From Rhizobium leguminosarum bv. trifolii WSM2297 (GTDB lineage Bacteria; Pseudomonadota; Alphaproteobacteria; Rhizobiales; Rhizobiaceae), in NCBI RefSeq assembly GCF_000271845.1, contig NZ_JH719395.1:1136466-1200465 (forward strand): a stretch of DNA of 64,000 nt, given 5' to 3'. Below are positions 7,993 through 17,350 of this stretch, piece by piece (positions within the stretch are counted from its first letter, which is position 1; every line of letters starts with the position of its first letter). The translations under genes were made by a program, and so were the position numbers. The notes under the pieces were generated by a model that saw only the letters and a program-made list of their open reading frames with translations, did not search any database and had not been told where the DNA came from.

Positions 7993-8181
7993 GTCATTTA
8001 TTTAGCCTGCGCCTTCCGCGACCGCAACATGTCGATGTCGAAAGCGGTCTTGGCGCTGACGAAATTTTTGTGAACGGACGCGCCGCGGCCTCGCGGCATA
8101 GACACGCATTGCAATTTGCCGGAGGAGCGGAATACTGCACGAAAAAGCCACTGCATCGATAACGGGCACCGGAAACAGACC

Positions 8182-8712
8182 ATGTCTAATCTTTCGAACT
8201 TCATGCACCATCATTTCGACAAGCCGGCCGACCAACTCGGCGACACCGAAAAACGCGTGCTGGCGAAGGCGCACGAGCGCAAGGTCATCTCGACCGACGT
8301 CAATGCCGCCTTGTCTGCCAAGACCTCGTTCGGCGAGCGTGTCGCCGACGGCATTGCCCGCGTCGGCGGCTCCTGGTCCTTCATCATCGCCTTCCTGGCC
8401 TTCCTTGTCATCTGGACGTTGATCAACACCATCATCCTGGCGACCGGCGCCTTCGACCCCTACCCCTTCGTCTTCCTGAACCTGATCCTGTCGATGATCG
8501 CAGCCATCCAGGCGCCGATCATCATGATGTCGCAGAACCGCCAGGCCGAACGCGACCGCTTCGAGGCCGCCAAGGATTACGAAGTCAACCTCAAGGCCGA
8601 GCTCGAGGTGCTCTCGCTGCACCAGAAGATCGACATGCGTGTGCTGTCCGAGCTGACGGCGCTGCGCGAGGACGTCGCTCGCCTCAGCGCCGAGCTTGCC
8701 GCCAAGAGCTGA
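8182..8712 (+). CDS. DUF1003 membrane protein
   Basis: A 176-residue protein with two transmembrane helices (SWSFIIAFLAFLVIWTLIN, then FVFLNLILSMIAAIQAPIIM) followed by MMSQNRQAERDR and a charged coiled-coil tail (VLSLHQKIDMRVLSELTAL). The order and the NRQAERDR motif are characteristic of DUF1003, an uncharacterised cytoplasmic-membrane family. ATG 8182 is used because CCGGAAAC precedes it and the earlier in-frame ATG at 8116 would add an unrelated basic stretch. It is divergent from nadE and convergent with the VOC gene downstream. Confidence 0.9.
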   Translation: MSNLSNFMHHHFDKPADQLGDTEKRVLAKAHERKVISTDVNAALSAKTSFGERVADGIARVGGSWSFIIAFLAFLVIWTLINTIILATGAFDPYPFVFLNLILSMIAAIQAPIIMMSQNRQAERDRFEAAKDYEVNLKAELEVLSLHQKIDMRVLSELTALREDVARLSAELAAKS

Positions 8713-8727
8713 ACGCCCACGCAAGGA

Positions 8728-9408
8728 TCAATCGCCCGGGCCAGCAAACAGGATAAGATTTCCATCCGGGTCGAGCACGATGAAGTTTCTGGCGCCCCAG
8801 GGTTCTTTCCTCAAGTTTTGATGAAATGGCACTCCAGCAGCCTGGAAATCCAGGAAGAGACGCTTGATATCGTCCGATGTATCGACGGTAATCGAGGCTG
8901 AAAGCAGATGTTCCCGTTGCCTGATGTCGCCGATGAACACAGGCTCGCACACCTTCCTCAGGGCGAGTTGCGCGTTGTCGCGGATAACCTGCCCGTAAAA
9001 AGGCGGATCGCCGTAAAGGAAATCGATCTTGAACCCGAGTTGGCTGGTAAAGAATTCACACGACGCCTCAATGTCAGCAACGAACAGCTGCGCCGATGTC
9101 GAACGCAGAATGGGCTCAGCTGCGGATCGCTTTTTCGGATCTGCCATGACTGCGGCTCCTGTTTTGAGCGCCTGCCATCCCTCGAACCCCAATTGACGCG
9201 CGATCAGATCCTGCGCATCGGCGAGCTTGAAACTAGCTTCCAGCACTTCCCTGTCATCAAGATGCTGGAAGCGCGGCAAGGCCACTCTGATTTCAGCCGC
9301 CACCGGATAGTAGCCTTCACGATGCCACCGCAGATATTGCTTGGCCTGTTTTTTTAGGTTTTCGAGATTCGGCATAGGCGCAACTGTTGATACAGTGTAG
9401 GCGGGCAT
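8728..9408 (-). CDS. VOC (glyoxalase/bleomycin-resistance-like) protein with N-terminal helical extension
   Basis: The carboxy-terminal 120 residues are a vicinal-oxygen-chelate fold: LFVADIEASCEFFTSQLGFK begins the first betaalphabeta unit and PWGARNFIVLDPDGNLI the last, as in many small antibiotic-binding or isomerase-like proteins. The first 75 residues are different: PNLENLKKQAKQYLRWHREG ... LGFEGWQALKTG, a helical module often seen in front of ankyrin-repeat and VOC proteins. GTG/ATG choices are several; ATG 9408 has GAAAGG nearby, ATG 9375 (MPNLENL) is also possible. Substrate and role are unknown. Confidence 0.8.
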   Translation of the reverse strand: MPAYTVSTVAPMPNLENLKKQAKQYLRWHREGYYPVAAEIRVALPRFQHLDDREVLEASFKLADAQDLIARQLGFEGWQALKTGAAVMADPKKRSAAEPILRSTSAQLFVADIEASCEFFTSQLGFKIDFLYGDPPFYGQVIRDNAQLALRKVCEPVFIGDIRQREHLLSASITVDTSDDIKRLFLDFQAAGVPFHQNLRKEPWGARNFIVLDPDGNLILFAGPGD

Positions 9409-9482
9409 TGCCCTTTCGGTATTGACCCGAAGCGCCCTACGCAGCACGCTGAATCTAGCCTTGGCAACCGACTATTGTCAAT

Positions 9483-9881
9483 CTAAATGGGGAACCTGTC
9501 ATATTGCGGCAGGCCATCTGATATCTCGTAGAAATCGCCCTTGTCGGCGCAGTAAATATGGTGGCTGAAGGCAAGACCGCTTGGTTCGTCGAAGGCGACC
9601 GCCATCACGGAAACCTCGGCCGATTGATCGCCCTGCCAGAACAGCGCGGAACCGCAATTCGAACAAAAGCCGCGCTGGGCTTCGGCGCTCGAGCGATACC
9701 AGCGGATCGCGCCGGCGTCTTCCACCGAGAGGGCTGCGCGCGGCACGTTGACTGCGGCATAATAGAACCCGGTCTGCCGGCGGCATTGCGAACAATGGCA
9801 GCCGACGACCGGTCCGGGCTTTGCCCCAACTGAAAATCGCACGGCGCCGCAAAGACAGCCGCCTGTATGCCGTTCGGTCAT
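9483..9881 (-). CDS. GFA family (CENP-V/Gfa-like) zinc protein
   Basis: A 132-residue protein with the cysteine pattern of the glutathione-dependent formaldehyde-activating enzyme family: GGCLCGAVRF, GCHCSQCRRQTG and GFCSNCGSALFW, which bind one or two zinc ions. ATG 9881 is preferred over the longer frame to 10019 because GGGGAGAG precedes it and homologous proteins begin just before the first Cys pair. Many members have no proven formaldehyde activity, so only the family is claimed. It stands alone, separated by 66 bases from the VOC gene's reading frame. Confidence 0.9.
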   Translation of the reverse strand: MTERHTGGCLCGAVRFSVGAKPGPVVGCHCSQCRRQTGFYYAAVNVPRAALSVEDAGAIRWYRSSAEAQRGFCSNCGSALFWQGDQSAEVSVMAVAFDEPSGLAFSHHIYCADKGDFYEISDGLPQYDRFPI

Positions 9882-10165
9882 GATCGCTCTCCCCTTTATG
9901 AGTGAAAATTGCCGCCGATCGCGCTTGCCGTCAAATCCATTCCGCTCAACAAAATCATCAGAAATCTTGAAGGTCGACCGTGGTTTCACTGGAGACATCC
10001 TGTTGCTGGTCGACAACAATCACCACCCTCCTCCCATCGCCGGTTGCATCAATCGCCGTTGTAGGCGATAATTGCGTTGCAATTCATACAACCTGCGGGA
10101 GACTGACATGAGAGCGACCCTGTCCAAACAGAAAGGAAACATCGCCCACAAGGACATTCTGCCTC

Positions 10166-12004
10166 ATGAATATTCGGTTCGCCCGCGCGAGGAAAAGCTC
10201 GCGACGCCATAACCCCTTCCTGAAATTCTTCGCCGACCATTCGAACGCCGCCGACCGCGAGCGGCGCCGGTCGCGCATGAGAAAATTCCTCTCCTACTAT
10301 CGCCCGCATCTGCCTTTGCTGCTGGCGGATCTGCTTTGCGCCATCCTGGTCGCCGGCACGGCGATCGCGTTGCCGCTCTGCGCCAACGTCGTCACCAGCC
10401 GGCTTCTCACGCTGCCTGACGCACCACAAGCTTTCGCACACATCCTTGCGATGGGCGGCGTCATGCTGGCCGTTCTGGCGGTCCAGATGGTCGCTATCTT
10501 CTTCGTCGATTATCGCGGCCACGTGATGGGCGCCCGCATCGAGGCGACGGTCCGGCAGGAGCTCTTCGAGCACTGCCAGAAGCTCTCCTTCAGCTTCTAC
10601 GACCGCCAGCGCACCGGCCAACTGATGAGCCGCATCACCAATGATTCCCTTTGGTTGGGCGAGCTGTTTCACCACGGTCCCGAGGATCTTTTCATCGCCG
10701 TGCTGAAATATGGCGGCGCCATGCTGGTACTATTCTTCATCGATCCGCTCTTGGCCGGCCTGATCCTGCTGCTGACCCCTATGGCGGTGATCTATGCGCT
10801 CTATTTCAACCGGCGCATGAACCGCGCTCTGGAAGCCAGCAAGCACCAGATCGCCGCCGTCAACGAGCGCGTCGAGGATGCGCTCGCCGGCATCCGCGTC
10901 GTTCAGTCCTTCGCCAACGAGGCGCTGGAAAGGGAGCGCTTCGCCGAACAGAACCGGCGCTTCCTGCAAAGCCGGGCCGATGGCTACCGCAGCGAGGCTT
11001 GGTTTTCGGTCGGCACCGAAACCTTCGCCCAGCTCGTCACCATATTGGTGATCGTCGTCGGGGGCTTACGCATCCTGACAGCGGAACTGACCGTCCCCGA
11101 TATGCTGACCTTCCTGCTCTGCGTTGCCGTCCTTGTCGACCCCGTCCAGCGGCTCGCCAATTTCGTGCGTCTCTGGCAGGAAGGCTATACCGGTTTCATC
11201 CGGGCGATGGAAATCCTGGAGATCGACCCTGATATCACCGATCGGCCGGCCGCCCAGCCGATGCCGGCGCCAAGGGGAGAGATCAGTTTCTCCAACGTCG
11301 CCTTCGGCTACGAGGCCGATGGCCCGCGCGTGCTGGAGCGGGTTTCTCTCACCATCGCCCCCGGCGAGTTCGTTGCTCTCGTCGGTCCTTCCGGGGTCGG
11401 CAAGAGCACGCTTTGCGCGCTCATCCCACGCTTCTACGATGTCGAAGCAGGCGCAATTCGCATCGACGGCACCGATATCCGCGATGTGACGCTGGCCTCG
11501 CTGCGGCGCCATGTCGGGGTGGTGCAGCAGGATGTCTATCTCTTTGCCGGCACAGTGGCGGAGAACCTGCGCTACGGCAGGCCCGACGCCAGCGATAGGG
11601 AGTTGGAAGCGGCCGCCCGCGCCGCCAATGCGCACGACTTCATCACAGCCCTGCCCGAAGGCTATGACACCGATATCGGCCAGCGCGGCGTCAAGCTTTC
11701 CGGCGGCCAGCGCCAGCGCATCACCATCGCCCGCGCCTTCCTCAAGGACCCGCAGATCCTGATCTTCGACGAGGCGACCAGCGCCCTCGACAATGAAAGC
11801 GAGCGGGCGGTGCAGCAGGCATTGCTCAGCCTGGCGAATGGCCGGACCACCCTGGTCATCGCCCATCGCCTGTCGACCGTCCGCCATGCCGACCGCATCC
11901 TGGTGCTGACGGCAGACGGCATCGTCGAACAGGGCACCCATGACCAGCTCATGGCGCAAGATGGCGTCTATGCCAATCTGCACAGCGTACAGGCGAGCAT
12001 TTGA
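10166..12004 (+). CDS. ABC exporter, fused membrane and ATPase domains
   Basis: A 612-residue half-transporter of the MsbA/multidrug type; two copies form the pump in the cytoplasmic membrane. Six hydrophobic helices occupy roughly residues 50-330 (for example LPLLLADLLCAILVAGTAIA), then an ATPase domain with Walker A GPSGVGKST, signature LSGGQRQR and Walker B ILIFDEATSALD, and the H-loop in TLVIAHRLST. Start ATG 10166 has AAGGA upstream; an alternative in-frame ATG at 10277 (MRKFLSYYRP) would remove a basic 37-residue extension. A shared terminator at 12156-12188 separates it from the convergent DAHP synthase. The cargo cannot be told from sequence. Confidence 0.93.
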   Translation: MNIRFARARKSSRRHNPFLKFFADHSNAADRERRRSRMRKFLSYYRPHLPLLLADLLCAILVAGTAIALPLCANVVTSRLLTLPDAPQAFAHILAMGGVMLAVLAVQMVAIFFVDYRGHVMGARIEATVRQELFEHCQKLSFSFYDRQRTGQLMSRITNDSLWLGELFHHGPEDLFIAVLKYGGAMLVLFFIDPLLAGLILLLTPMAVIYALYFNRRMNRALEASKHQIAAVNERVEDALAGIRVVQSFANEALERERFAEQNRRFLQSRADGYRSEAWFSVGTETFAQLVTILVIVVGGLRILTAELTVPDMLTFLLCVAVLVDPVQRLANFVRLWQEGYTGFIRAMEILEIDPDITDRPAAQPMPAPRGEISFSNVAFGYEADGPRVLERVSLTIAPGEFVALVGPSGVGKSTLCALIPRFYDVEAGAIRIDGTDIRDVTLASLRRHVGVVQQDVYLFAGTVAENLRYGRPDASDRELEAAARAANAHDFITALPEGYDTDIGQRGVKLSGGQRQRITIARAFLKDPQILIFDEATSALDNESERAVQQALLSLANGRTTLVIAHRLSTVRHADRILVLTADGIVEQGTHDQLMAQDGVYANLHSVQASI

Positions 12005-12065
12005 AATGCTGGATGCTTGAGCATCAGAGCGTCAATTTGGCGAGAAAGCCACCCCACGCTCCGGC

Positions 12066-12088
12066 ATCCTCGGCCTTGTGCCGAGGAT
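12066..12088. repeat. small intergenic palindrome
   Basis: ATCCTCGGC-CTTGT-GCCGAGGAT is a perfect 9-bp inverted repeat in the gap after the ABC exporter gene. Sequences of this form recur between rhizobial genes; with no T tract it is not itself a terminator. Confidence 0.6.
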
Positions 12089-12155
12089 CTGCTGCAGCAA
12101 TTGCAGATGCTCGAGACAAGCCCGAACACGACGCCGAGACCAGGAGCAAAAACTG

Positions 12156-12188
12156 TAAAAAAAGCCCGGGCAAACCGGGCTTTTTTTC
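12156..12188. terminator. bidirectional rho-independent terminator
   Basis: AGCCCGG (12163-12169) pairs with CCGGGCT (12175-12181) around a small loop, flanked by a run of A on the left and seven T on the right. It can end both the ABC exporter transcript (plus) and the class II DAHP synthase transcript (minus), which converge here. Confidence 0.9.
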
Positions 12189-12205
12189 ATTCATTCGTGC
12201 CGGCC

Positions 12206-13579
12206 TCAGCCGTTGGCGACCATGCGCTTCTCGTCGCGGCCGCCCTTCATGCGCTCGGCAAGCAGGAAGGCGAGTTCGAGGGCCTGGTCGGAATTGAGGC
12301 GCGGATCGCAATGGGTGTGGTAACGATCCTGCAGGTCGTCGGCGGTCACAGCGCGGGCGCCGCCGGTGCACTCCGTCACGTCCTTGCCGGTCATCTCGAC
12401 ATGGATGCCGCCGGGATGTGTGCCCTCGGCGCGGTGGATCTGGAAGAAGCTTTCGACTTCCGACAGGATCCGCTCGAAGGGACGGGTCTTGTAGTTGTTG
12501 AGCGTGATCGTGTTGCCATGCATCGGGTCGCAGGACCAGACGACCTTGCGGCCCTCGCGCTCGACGGCGCGGATAAGACGCGGCAGGTTTTCGGCGACCT
12601 TCTCATGGCCGAAGCGGCAGATCAGCGTCAGCCGCCCGGCTTCATTAGCCGGATTCAAGATGTCGATCAGCTGCAGCAGATCGTCGGCCTGCAGCGAAGG
12701 GCCGCATTTCAGGCCGATCGGATTCTTGATGCCGCGGCAGTATTCGATATGCGCATGGTCGGCCTGGCGTGTACGGTCGCCGATCCAGATCATGTGGCCA
12801 GATGTGGCATACCAGTCGCCGGAGGTGGAATCGACGCGGGTCAGCGCCTCCTCGTAGCCGAGCAACAGCGCCTCATGGCTGGTGAAGAAATCGGTCTCGC
12901 GCAGGCTCGGGTGATTTTCCGAGGTGATGCCGATCGCCTTCATGAAATCCATGGTTTCACTGATGCGGTCGGCAAGCTTGCGATAGCGCTCGCCCTGCGG
13001 GCTATCCTTGACGAAGCCGAGCATCCACTGATGGACGTTTTCGAGATTGGCGTAGCCGCCCATCGCAAAGGCGCGCAGAAGGTTCAGCGTCGCGGCCGAC
13101 TGGCGGTAGGCCATGGCCTGGCGTTCCGGGTTCGGAATGCGCGATTCCTCGGTGAACTCGATGCCGTTGATGATGTCGCCGCGATAGGCCGGCAGCGTCA
13201 CGTCGCCCTGCTTCTCGACATTCGACGAACGCGGCTTGGCGAACTGGCCGGCGATGCGGCCGACTTTGACGACTGGCAACTGCGCGCCGAAGGTCAGCAC
13301 GACCGCCATCTGCAGGAAGGCGCGGAAGAAGTCGCGAATATTGTCGGCGCCATGCTCGGCAAAGCTCTCGGCGCAATCGCCGCCCTGCAGCAGGAAGCCG
13401 TTGCCCTCGGCGACATTGGCGAGATGCTTCTTCAGGCGGCGCGCTTCACCGGCAAAGACGAGCGGCGGATAGCTGGCGAGCGTGGCCTCCGTTGCCGCCA
13501 AAGCGGCCGCATCCGGATATTCGGGAACCTGCAGGATCGGTTTTTGCCGCCAGCTGCTCGGGGTCCAATTCTCTGCCAT
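12206..13579 (-). CDS. class II 3-deoxy-7-phosphoheptulonate (DAHP) synthase
   Basis: Same reaction as AroG (PEP plus erythrose 4-phosphate to DAHP) but from the plant-type class II family, unrelated in sequence to the class I enzyme at 2102-3169. The 457 residues carry the class II signatures [50 protein letters not shown] and [18 protein letters not shown], which hold the metal-binding Cys, His and Glu and the PEP-site residues. ATG 13579 is chosen with GAGG about ten bases before it; a GTG at 13597 is the alternative. No leader peptide or attenuator is seen upstream, unlike the class I gene, so the two isozymes are probably regulated differently. Confidence 0.96.
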   Translation of the reverse strand: MAENWTPSSWRQKPILQVPEYPDAAALAATEATLASYPPLVFAGEARRLKKHLANVAEGNGFLLQGGDCAESFAEHGADNIRDFFRAFLQMAVVLTFGAQLPVVKVGRIAGQFAKPRSSNVEKQGDVTLPAYRGDIINGIEFTEESRIPNPERQAMAYRQSAATLNLLRAFAMGGYANLENVHQWMLGFVKDSPQGERYRKLADRISETMDFMKAIGITSENHPSLRETDFFTSHEALLLGYEEALTRVDSTSGDWYATSGHMIWIGDRTRQADHAHIEYCRGIKNPIGLKCGPSLQADDLLQLIDILNPANEAGRLTLICRFGHEKVAENLPRLIRAVEREGRKVVWSCDPMHGNTITLNNYKTRPFERILSEVESFFQIHRAEGTHPGGIHVEMTGKDVTECTGGARAVTADDLQDRYHTHCDPRLNSDQALELAFLLAERMKGGRDEKRMVANG

Positions 13580-13832
13580 CTCACTTACCTCACTCACATC
13601 CGTCCCTGGGATGCACCTATCCTTGATTGCGGCGGCTTATAGACCTTTAGATCGGGCTTGCAAAGGCCATTCCCCCGAAGCTCCACGCCGTGCCGCCGCC
13701 GTCGGCCGAAGCTCGCATATAGGTAGCAAAAATCCGCGATTCCATCGTTAAACCAGCATATACCACGTCGATTTCCCGATATTTCAGACTTTGAATGTAA
13801 AACGGAAGGAGTTTCAACATCGGGGACATGTG

Positions 13833-15122
13833 ATGGCGCTCCTTCCGCCCGGCTTCGTATCAGATCGTTCGGGCAATTTCGGCATCATGACCGCATTGCT
13901 GATGGTGCCGCTTCTTGGCACGGCGGGCATGGCGGTGGATTTCGGTCACGCCATGAGCCTGCGCACGCAGCTCTTTGCCGCTGCCGATGCCGCCGCCGTC
14001 GGCTCGATCTCCGAAAAATCCGGCGCAGTCGCCGCCGCCATGACCATGAGCGGCAATGGCACGATCTCGCTCGGCAAGACCGACGCCCGCAGCATCTTCA
14101 TGTCGCAAGTATCGGGAGAACTGGCGGACGTTAATGTCGATCTCGGCATCGACGTTACCAAGACCGCCAACAAACTGAATTCGCAGGTTTCGTTCACGGC
14201 AACAGTGCCCACGACCTTCATGCGTGTTCTCGGCAAGGATTCGATCACCATTTCCGGCACGGCAACGGCCGAATACCAGACCGCGTCTTTCATGGATTTC
14301 TACATCCTGCTCGACAACACCCCCTCGATGGGCGTCGGCGCCACCGCGACCGACGTCGCCACGATGGAAAAGAACACCAGCGATAGCTGCGCCTTCGCCT
14401 GCCACGAAACGGAAAACAAAAACAATTACTACAATCTCGCCAAGAAGCTCGGTGTCAGCATGCGCATCGACGTCGTGCGTCAGGCGACCAAGGAGCTGAC
14501 GCTGACCGCGAAGTCGACGCGCGTTTCCGACAACCAGTTCCGCATGGGCGTCTACACCTTCGGCACCAAGGCCGAAGATGCCAATCTGACGACAATATCC
14601 GATCCAACGATCGATCTCGACAAGGTCCGCGGCTATACGGACGCGGTCGATCTGATGACCATCCCGAAACAGGGTTACAATAACGACCAGCAGACGAGCT
14701 TCGACAACGCGCTGACGCAGATGAAAACCATCATCACCACCCCCGGCGACGGCAGCACTGCCACGACGCCGCAGAAGATCCTGTTCTTCGTCTCGGACGG
14801 CGTCGGCGACAGCGAAAAGCCGAAGGGCTGCACCAAGAAACTGACCGGCAACCGCTGCCAGGAGCCGATCGACACCTCCTTCTGCCAACCGCTGAAGGAC
14901 AAAGGCATCAGGATCGCGGTGCTCTACACCACCTACCTGCCTCTGCCGAAAAACAGCTGGTACAATACGTGGATCAAGCCCTTCCAGGGCGAAATTCCGA
15001 CAAGAATGCAGGCATGCGCTTCGCCGGGTCTCTATTTCGAGGTGACGCCGACCGAAGGTATTGCCGATGCGATGAAGGCGCTCTTCCTCAAGGTCATCCG
15101 CGCGCCGCGCATCACCAGCTAG
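13833..15122 (+). CDS. TadG-like pilus-associated protein with von Willebrand-type domain
   Basis: Begins with DRSGNFGIMTALLMVPLLG and a helix, then MAVDFGHAMSLRTQLFAAAD, the Tad_N signature of pseudopilin-like TadE/TadG proteins, in which the helix anchors the protein in the membrane. From residue 150 a VWA-type domain follows: FYILLDNTPSMGVG stands where a metal-site DxSxS is expected, but the motif reads DNTPS, so the metal site is altered; PQKILFFVSDGVGD forms a later strand. 429 residues from ATG 13833 (GGGGAC upstream). Several Cys in CAFACHETENK and CTKKLTGNRCQE suggest disulfides outside the cell. No other tad or flp gene is in the window, so it is an orphan copy. Confidence 0.88.
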   Translation: MALLPPGFVSDRSGNFGIMTALLMVPLLGTAGMAVDFGHAMSLRTQLFAAADAAAVGSISEKSGAVAAAMTMSGNGTISLGKTDARSIFMSQVSGELADVNVDLGIDVTKTANKLNSQVSFTATVPTTFMRVLGKDSITISGTATAEYQTASFMDFYILLDNTPSMGVGATATDVATMEKNTSDSCAFACHETENKNNYYNLAKKLGVSMRIDVVRQATKELTLTAKSTRVSDNQFRMGVYTFGTKAEDANLTTISDPTIDLDKVRGYTDAVDLMTIPKQGYNNDQQTSFDNALTQMKTIITTPGDGSTATTPQKILFFVSDGVGDSEKPKGCTKKLTGNRCQEPIDTSFCQPLKDKGIRIAVLYTTYLPLPKNSWYNTWIKPFQGEIPTRMQACASPGLYFEVTPTEGIADAMKALFLKVIRAPRITS

Positions 15123-15137
15123 GCGCACACAGAAGAC

Positions 15138-16523
15138 TCAGACGCGCTGCCCGTCACGGATCCGATAGGTCGGGGCATACATGGTGACGAGCTCTTCGGC
15201 CGCCGTCGGATGCAGCGCCATTGTCTGGTCGAAATCGTCCTTGGTGCACCCGGCCTTCAGCGTGACGCCGAGCAGCTGCGCCATCTCGCCGGCGTCGTGG
15301 CCGAGGATATGGGCGCCCACCACCTTTCGGCTTGCCGCATCGACGATCAGTTTCATGATCATTCGCTCGGCTCGGCCGGAAAGCGTCGCCTTCAGCGGCC
15401 GGAACTGGGCGCGGTAAACCTCGAGCTCGCCGTGACGCTTGCCCGCCTCCTCTTCCGAAAGACCGACGGTGCCGATCTCCGGCTGCGAGAAGACGGCGGT
15501 CGGGATCAGCTCGTAGTCCGGCCGGGTCGGATTGTTCTTGTACTCGGTCTCGATGAAGCACATCGCTTCGTGGATGGCCACCGGCGTCAGCTGTACCCGA
15601 TTGGTGACATCGCCGAGCGCATAGATGTTTTCGACATTGGTGCGGGAATAGTCGTCGACGATAATGGCGCCGCGCTCGTCGACGGCGACGCCGGCCGCCT
15701 CGAGGCCGAGGCCTTCGGTGTTCGGATCGCGCCCGAGCGCCAGCATGACGACGTCGGCCTTCAGCGTACCGCTGTTCAGCGTCTCCAGAACGAGCCCGCC
15801 CTCGCCCTTCGAAACCTTCTGCAGCGTGTCGTGGCAGAGGATGCGGATGCCCTTGGCGACCATCGCCTCATGCAGCCCGCGCCTCAGATCCACGTCGAAG
15901 CGCGACAGGATCTCGGCGCCGCGATAGATCAGCGTGGTCTCGACGCCGAGGCCGTGGAAGATATTAGCGAACTCGACAGCGATATAGCCGCCGCCTGCTA
16001 TCACGATCGATTTCGGCAGCTCTTCGAGATGAAAGGCCTCGTTGGAGGAGATGCACAGCTCGTGGCCAGGAAGGGCTGCATGCGGGTTCGGTCTTCCGCC
16101 GGTGGCGATCATGATCGTCTTTGCCGTCACCGTCTGACCTGTTTTCACAAGCCGCACCGTATGGGCGTCGACGAGTTCGGCGCGCGTTTCCAGGATCTCT
16201 GCATTGGCGCCGGCGAGGCCCTTCTTGTAGAGGCCCTCAAGCCGGGTAATTTCGGCATCCTTGGCCGCCACCAGCTTTTTCCAGTCGAAGCTGCTTTCGC
16301 CGACCGTCCAGCCGAAGCCGGCCGCATCCTCGAAATGCTCATGGAACTGCGAAGCATAGACGAAGAGCTTCTTCGGCACGCAGCCGCGAATGACGCATGT
16401 GCCGCCGTAGCGGTATTCTTCGGCGATCGCCACCTTTTTGCCGAGCGAGGCGGCGACTCGCGCGCCGCGCACGCCTCCGGAACCGCCGCCGATGACGAAG
16501 AGGTCGTAGTCGTAGGAAGACAT
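15138..16523 (-). CDS. gor: glutathione reductase
   Basis: NADPH-dependent reduction of glutathione disulfide, a cytoplasmic flavoenzyme. The 461 residues start at ATG 16523 (GGAG upstream) and open with the FAD-binding GGGSGGVRGARVAA, then the redox-active pair in GGTCVIRGCVPKKL (two Cys four residues apart), the NADPH-binding GGGYIAVEFANI, and the C-terminal HPTAAEELVTM that donates the proton-relay His-Glu. The spacing CVIRGC rather than the CVNVGC of most reductases is the form common in alphaproteobacteria and plants. It is convergent with the TadG-like gene, 15 bases apart. Confidence 0.95.
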   Translation of the reverse strand: MSSYDYDLFVIGGGSGGVRGARVAASLGKKVAIAEEYRYGGTCVIRGCVPKKLFVYASQFHEHFEDAAGFGWTVGESSFDWKKLVAAKDAEITRLEGLYKKGLAGANAEILETRAELVDAHTVRLVKTGQTVTAKTIMIATGGRPNPHAALPGHELCISSNEAFHLEELPKSIVIAGGGYIAVEFANIFHGLGVETTLIYRGAEILSRFDVDLRRGLHEAMVAKGIRILCHDTLQKVSKGEGGLVLETLNSGTLKADVVMLALGRDPNTEGLGLEAAGVAVDERGAIIVDDYSRTNVENIYALGDVTNRVQLTPVAIHEAMCFIETEYKNNPTRPDYELIPTAVFSQPEIGTVGLSEEEAGKRHGELEVYRAQFRPLKATLSGRAERMIMKLIVDAASRKVVGAHILGHDAGEMAQLLGVTLKAGCTKDDFDQTMALHPTAAEELVTMYAPTYRIRDGQRV

Positions 16524-16705
16524 GAGGAGCTCCGGAAGGGAATCGCAGGAAGGATGTTCCTGATATAGGGGCGATCGACCTGAAAATAAAAGCCCGCTCC
16601 TCTCATCATCCCGTTCCCCTCGCCGAATCTTCCCGGCAAACGGTTGACCCGGTCGCCTGAGGCTGGCAGGCAATCCACGCAGTAAAAAAGAAGCCGGAGC
16701 AAACG

Positions 16706-16924
16706 ATGGATCAAACTCTCTTCGCCAACCTGTGCAAGGCTGGCAAATTCAAGGAAGCGCTCGGCCTCGCCATCCAAGGCCACGAGAACGAAAAATACGC
16801 GCCGAGCCGCTTCGCGATGGACAAGAAAACAGGACTGCCGATCTTCTACCGCGGCAATAAGCGCGTCGAGCCGGATGAAACGGGCGTATGGCAATTGGCC
16901 AAAAGCTTGAAGGATTGGGGCTGA
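16706..16924 (+). CDS. small conserved-looking protein, function unknown
   Basis: A 72-residue protein with a good ribosome site (GGAG nine bases before ATG 16706). Composition is soluble and charged, with a helix LFANLCKAGKFKEALGLAI and a tail FYRGNKRVEPDETGVWQLAK. No motif is recognised. It lies between divergent gor and convergent acyP, with no partner gene, and its codon use matches the neighbours, so it is likely real. Confidence 0.7.
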   Translation: MDQTLFANLCKAGKFKEALGLAIQGHENEKYAPSRFAMDKKTGLPIFYRGNKRVEPDETGVWQLAKSLKDWG

Positions 16925-16970
16925 GCGTCCGGCGCATCTGAGACGCCCGTCTCTTGGGGCATTGCCGCTT

Positions 16971-17255
16971 TCAACCGGTGATGCGGAAACCCGTCGGCAT
17001 CTCCGCAAGCTGGGTGGCTTCCGTCTCGACGCCTGAAACCGATGCCCCCGTAGGCCCGCGGCTGAAACGCTCGATCATTGTCGAGATGGCGATATCGGGG
17101 CCCGCGATCAGAGCGGCGACAGATCCGTCCACTTCATTGCGCACCCAACCTGTGAGCCCGAGCCGCAACGCCTCATCACGCGCCCACATGCGGAACCCGA
17201 CACCTTGAACCCTGCCGTATACCCGCACTCGCACAGCCTCGTCATGAGCAGACAT
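16971..17255 (-). CDS. acyP: acylphosphatase
   Basis: Hydrolyses carboxyl-phosphate bonds of acyl phosphates such as 1,3-bisphosphoglycerate; small cytoplasmic enzyme. The 94 residues show the active-site loop [16 protein letters not shown] with the catalytic Arg, and the catalytic Asn in [14 protein letters not shown]. Length and order match the family exactly. It ends next to the unknown 72-residue gene and starts about 44 bases after the terminator of the DUF2059-rpiA unit. Confidence 0.95.
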   Translation of the reverse strand: MSAHDEAVRVRVYGRVQGVGFRMWARDEALRLGLTGWVRNEVDGSVAALIAGPDIAISTMIERFSRGPTGASVSGVETEATQLAEMPTGFRITG

Positions 17256-17298
17256 GTTGCCTCACCAAAACCTCATCGGTATGCGGCGTCCATCATAG

Positions 17299-17328
17299 CA
17301 AAAAAGCCCGGACGATGCCGGGCTTTTG
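17299..17328 (-). terminator. rho-independent terminator of the DUF2059 gene
   Basis: AGCCCGG (17305-17311), loop ACGATG, CCGGGCT (17318-17324); read on the minus strand the stem is followed by a run of T. It lies 23 bases after the DUF2059 stop codon and ends the rpiA-DUF2059 transcript. Confidence 0.85.
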
Positions 17329-17350
17329 CAAATCCGCTGAGGCAGGGGCC

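Noticed and set aside
6214..8073. 619-codon open frame on the plus strand opposite nadE
   Set aside because: It is the complement of nadE in a GC-rich genome, with His/Ala/Arg-rich composition and no ribosome site; nadE shows all family motifs.
12017..13642. 541-codon open frame on the plus strand opposite the class II DAHP synthase
   Set aside because: Shadow of a gene with complete family motifs; also crosses the terminator.
13647..13829. 60-codon ORF between the DAHP synthase and TadG-like genes
   Set aside because: No ribosome site, no domain or membrane pattern, and it overlaps the promoter region of both genes.
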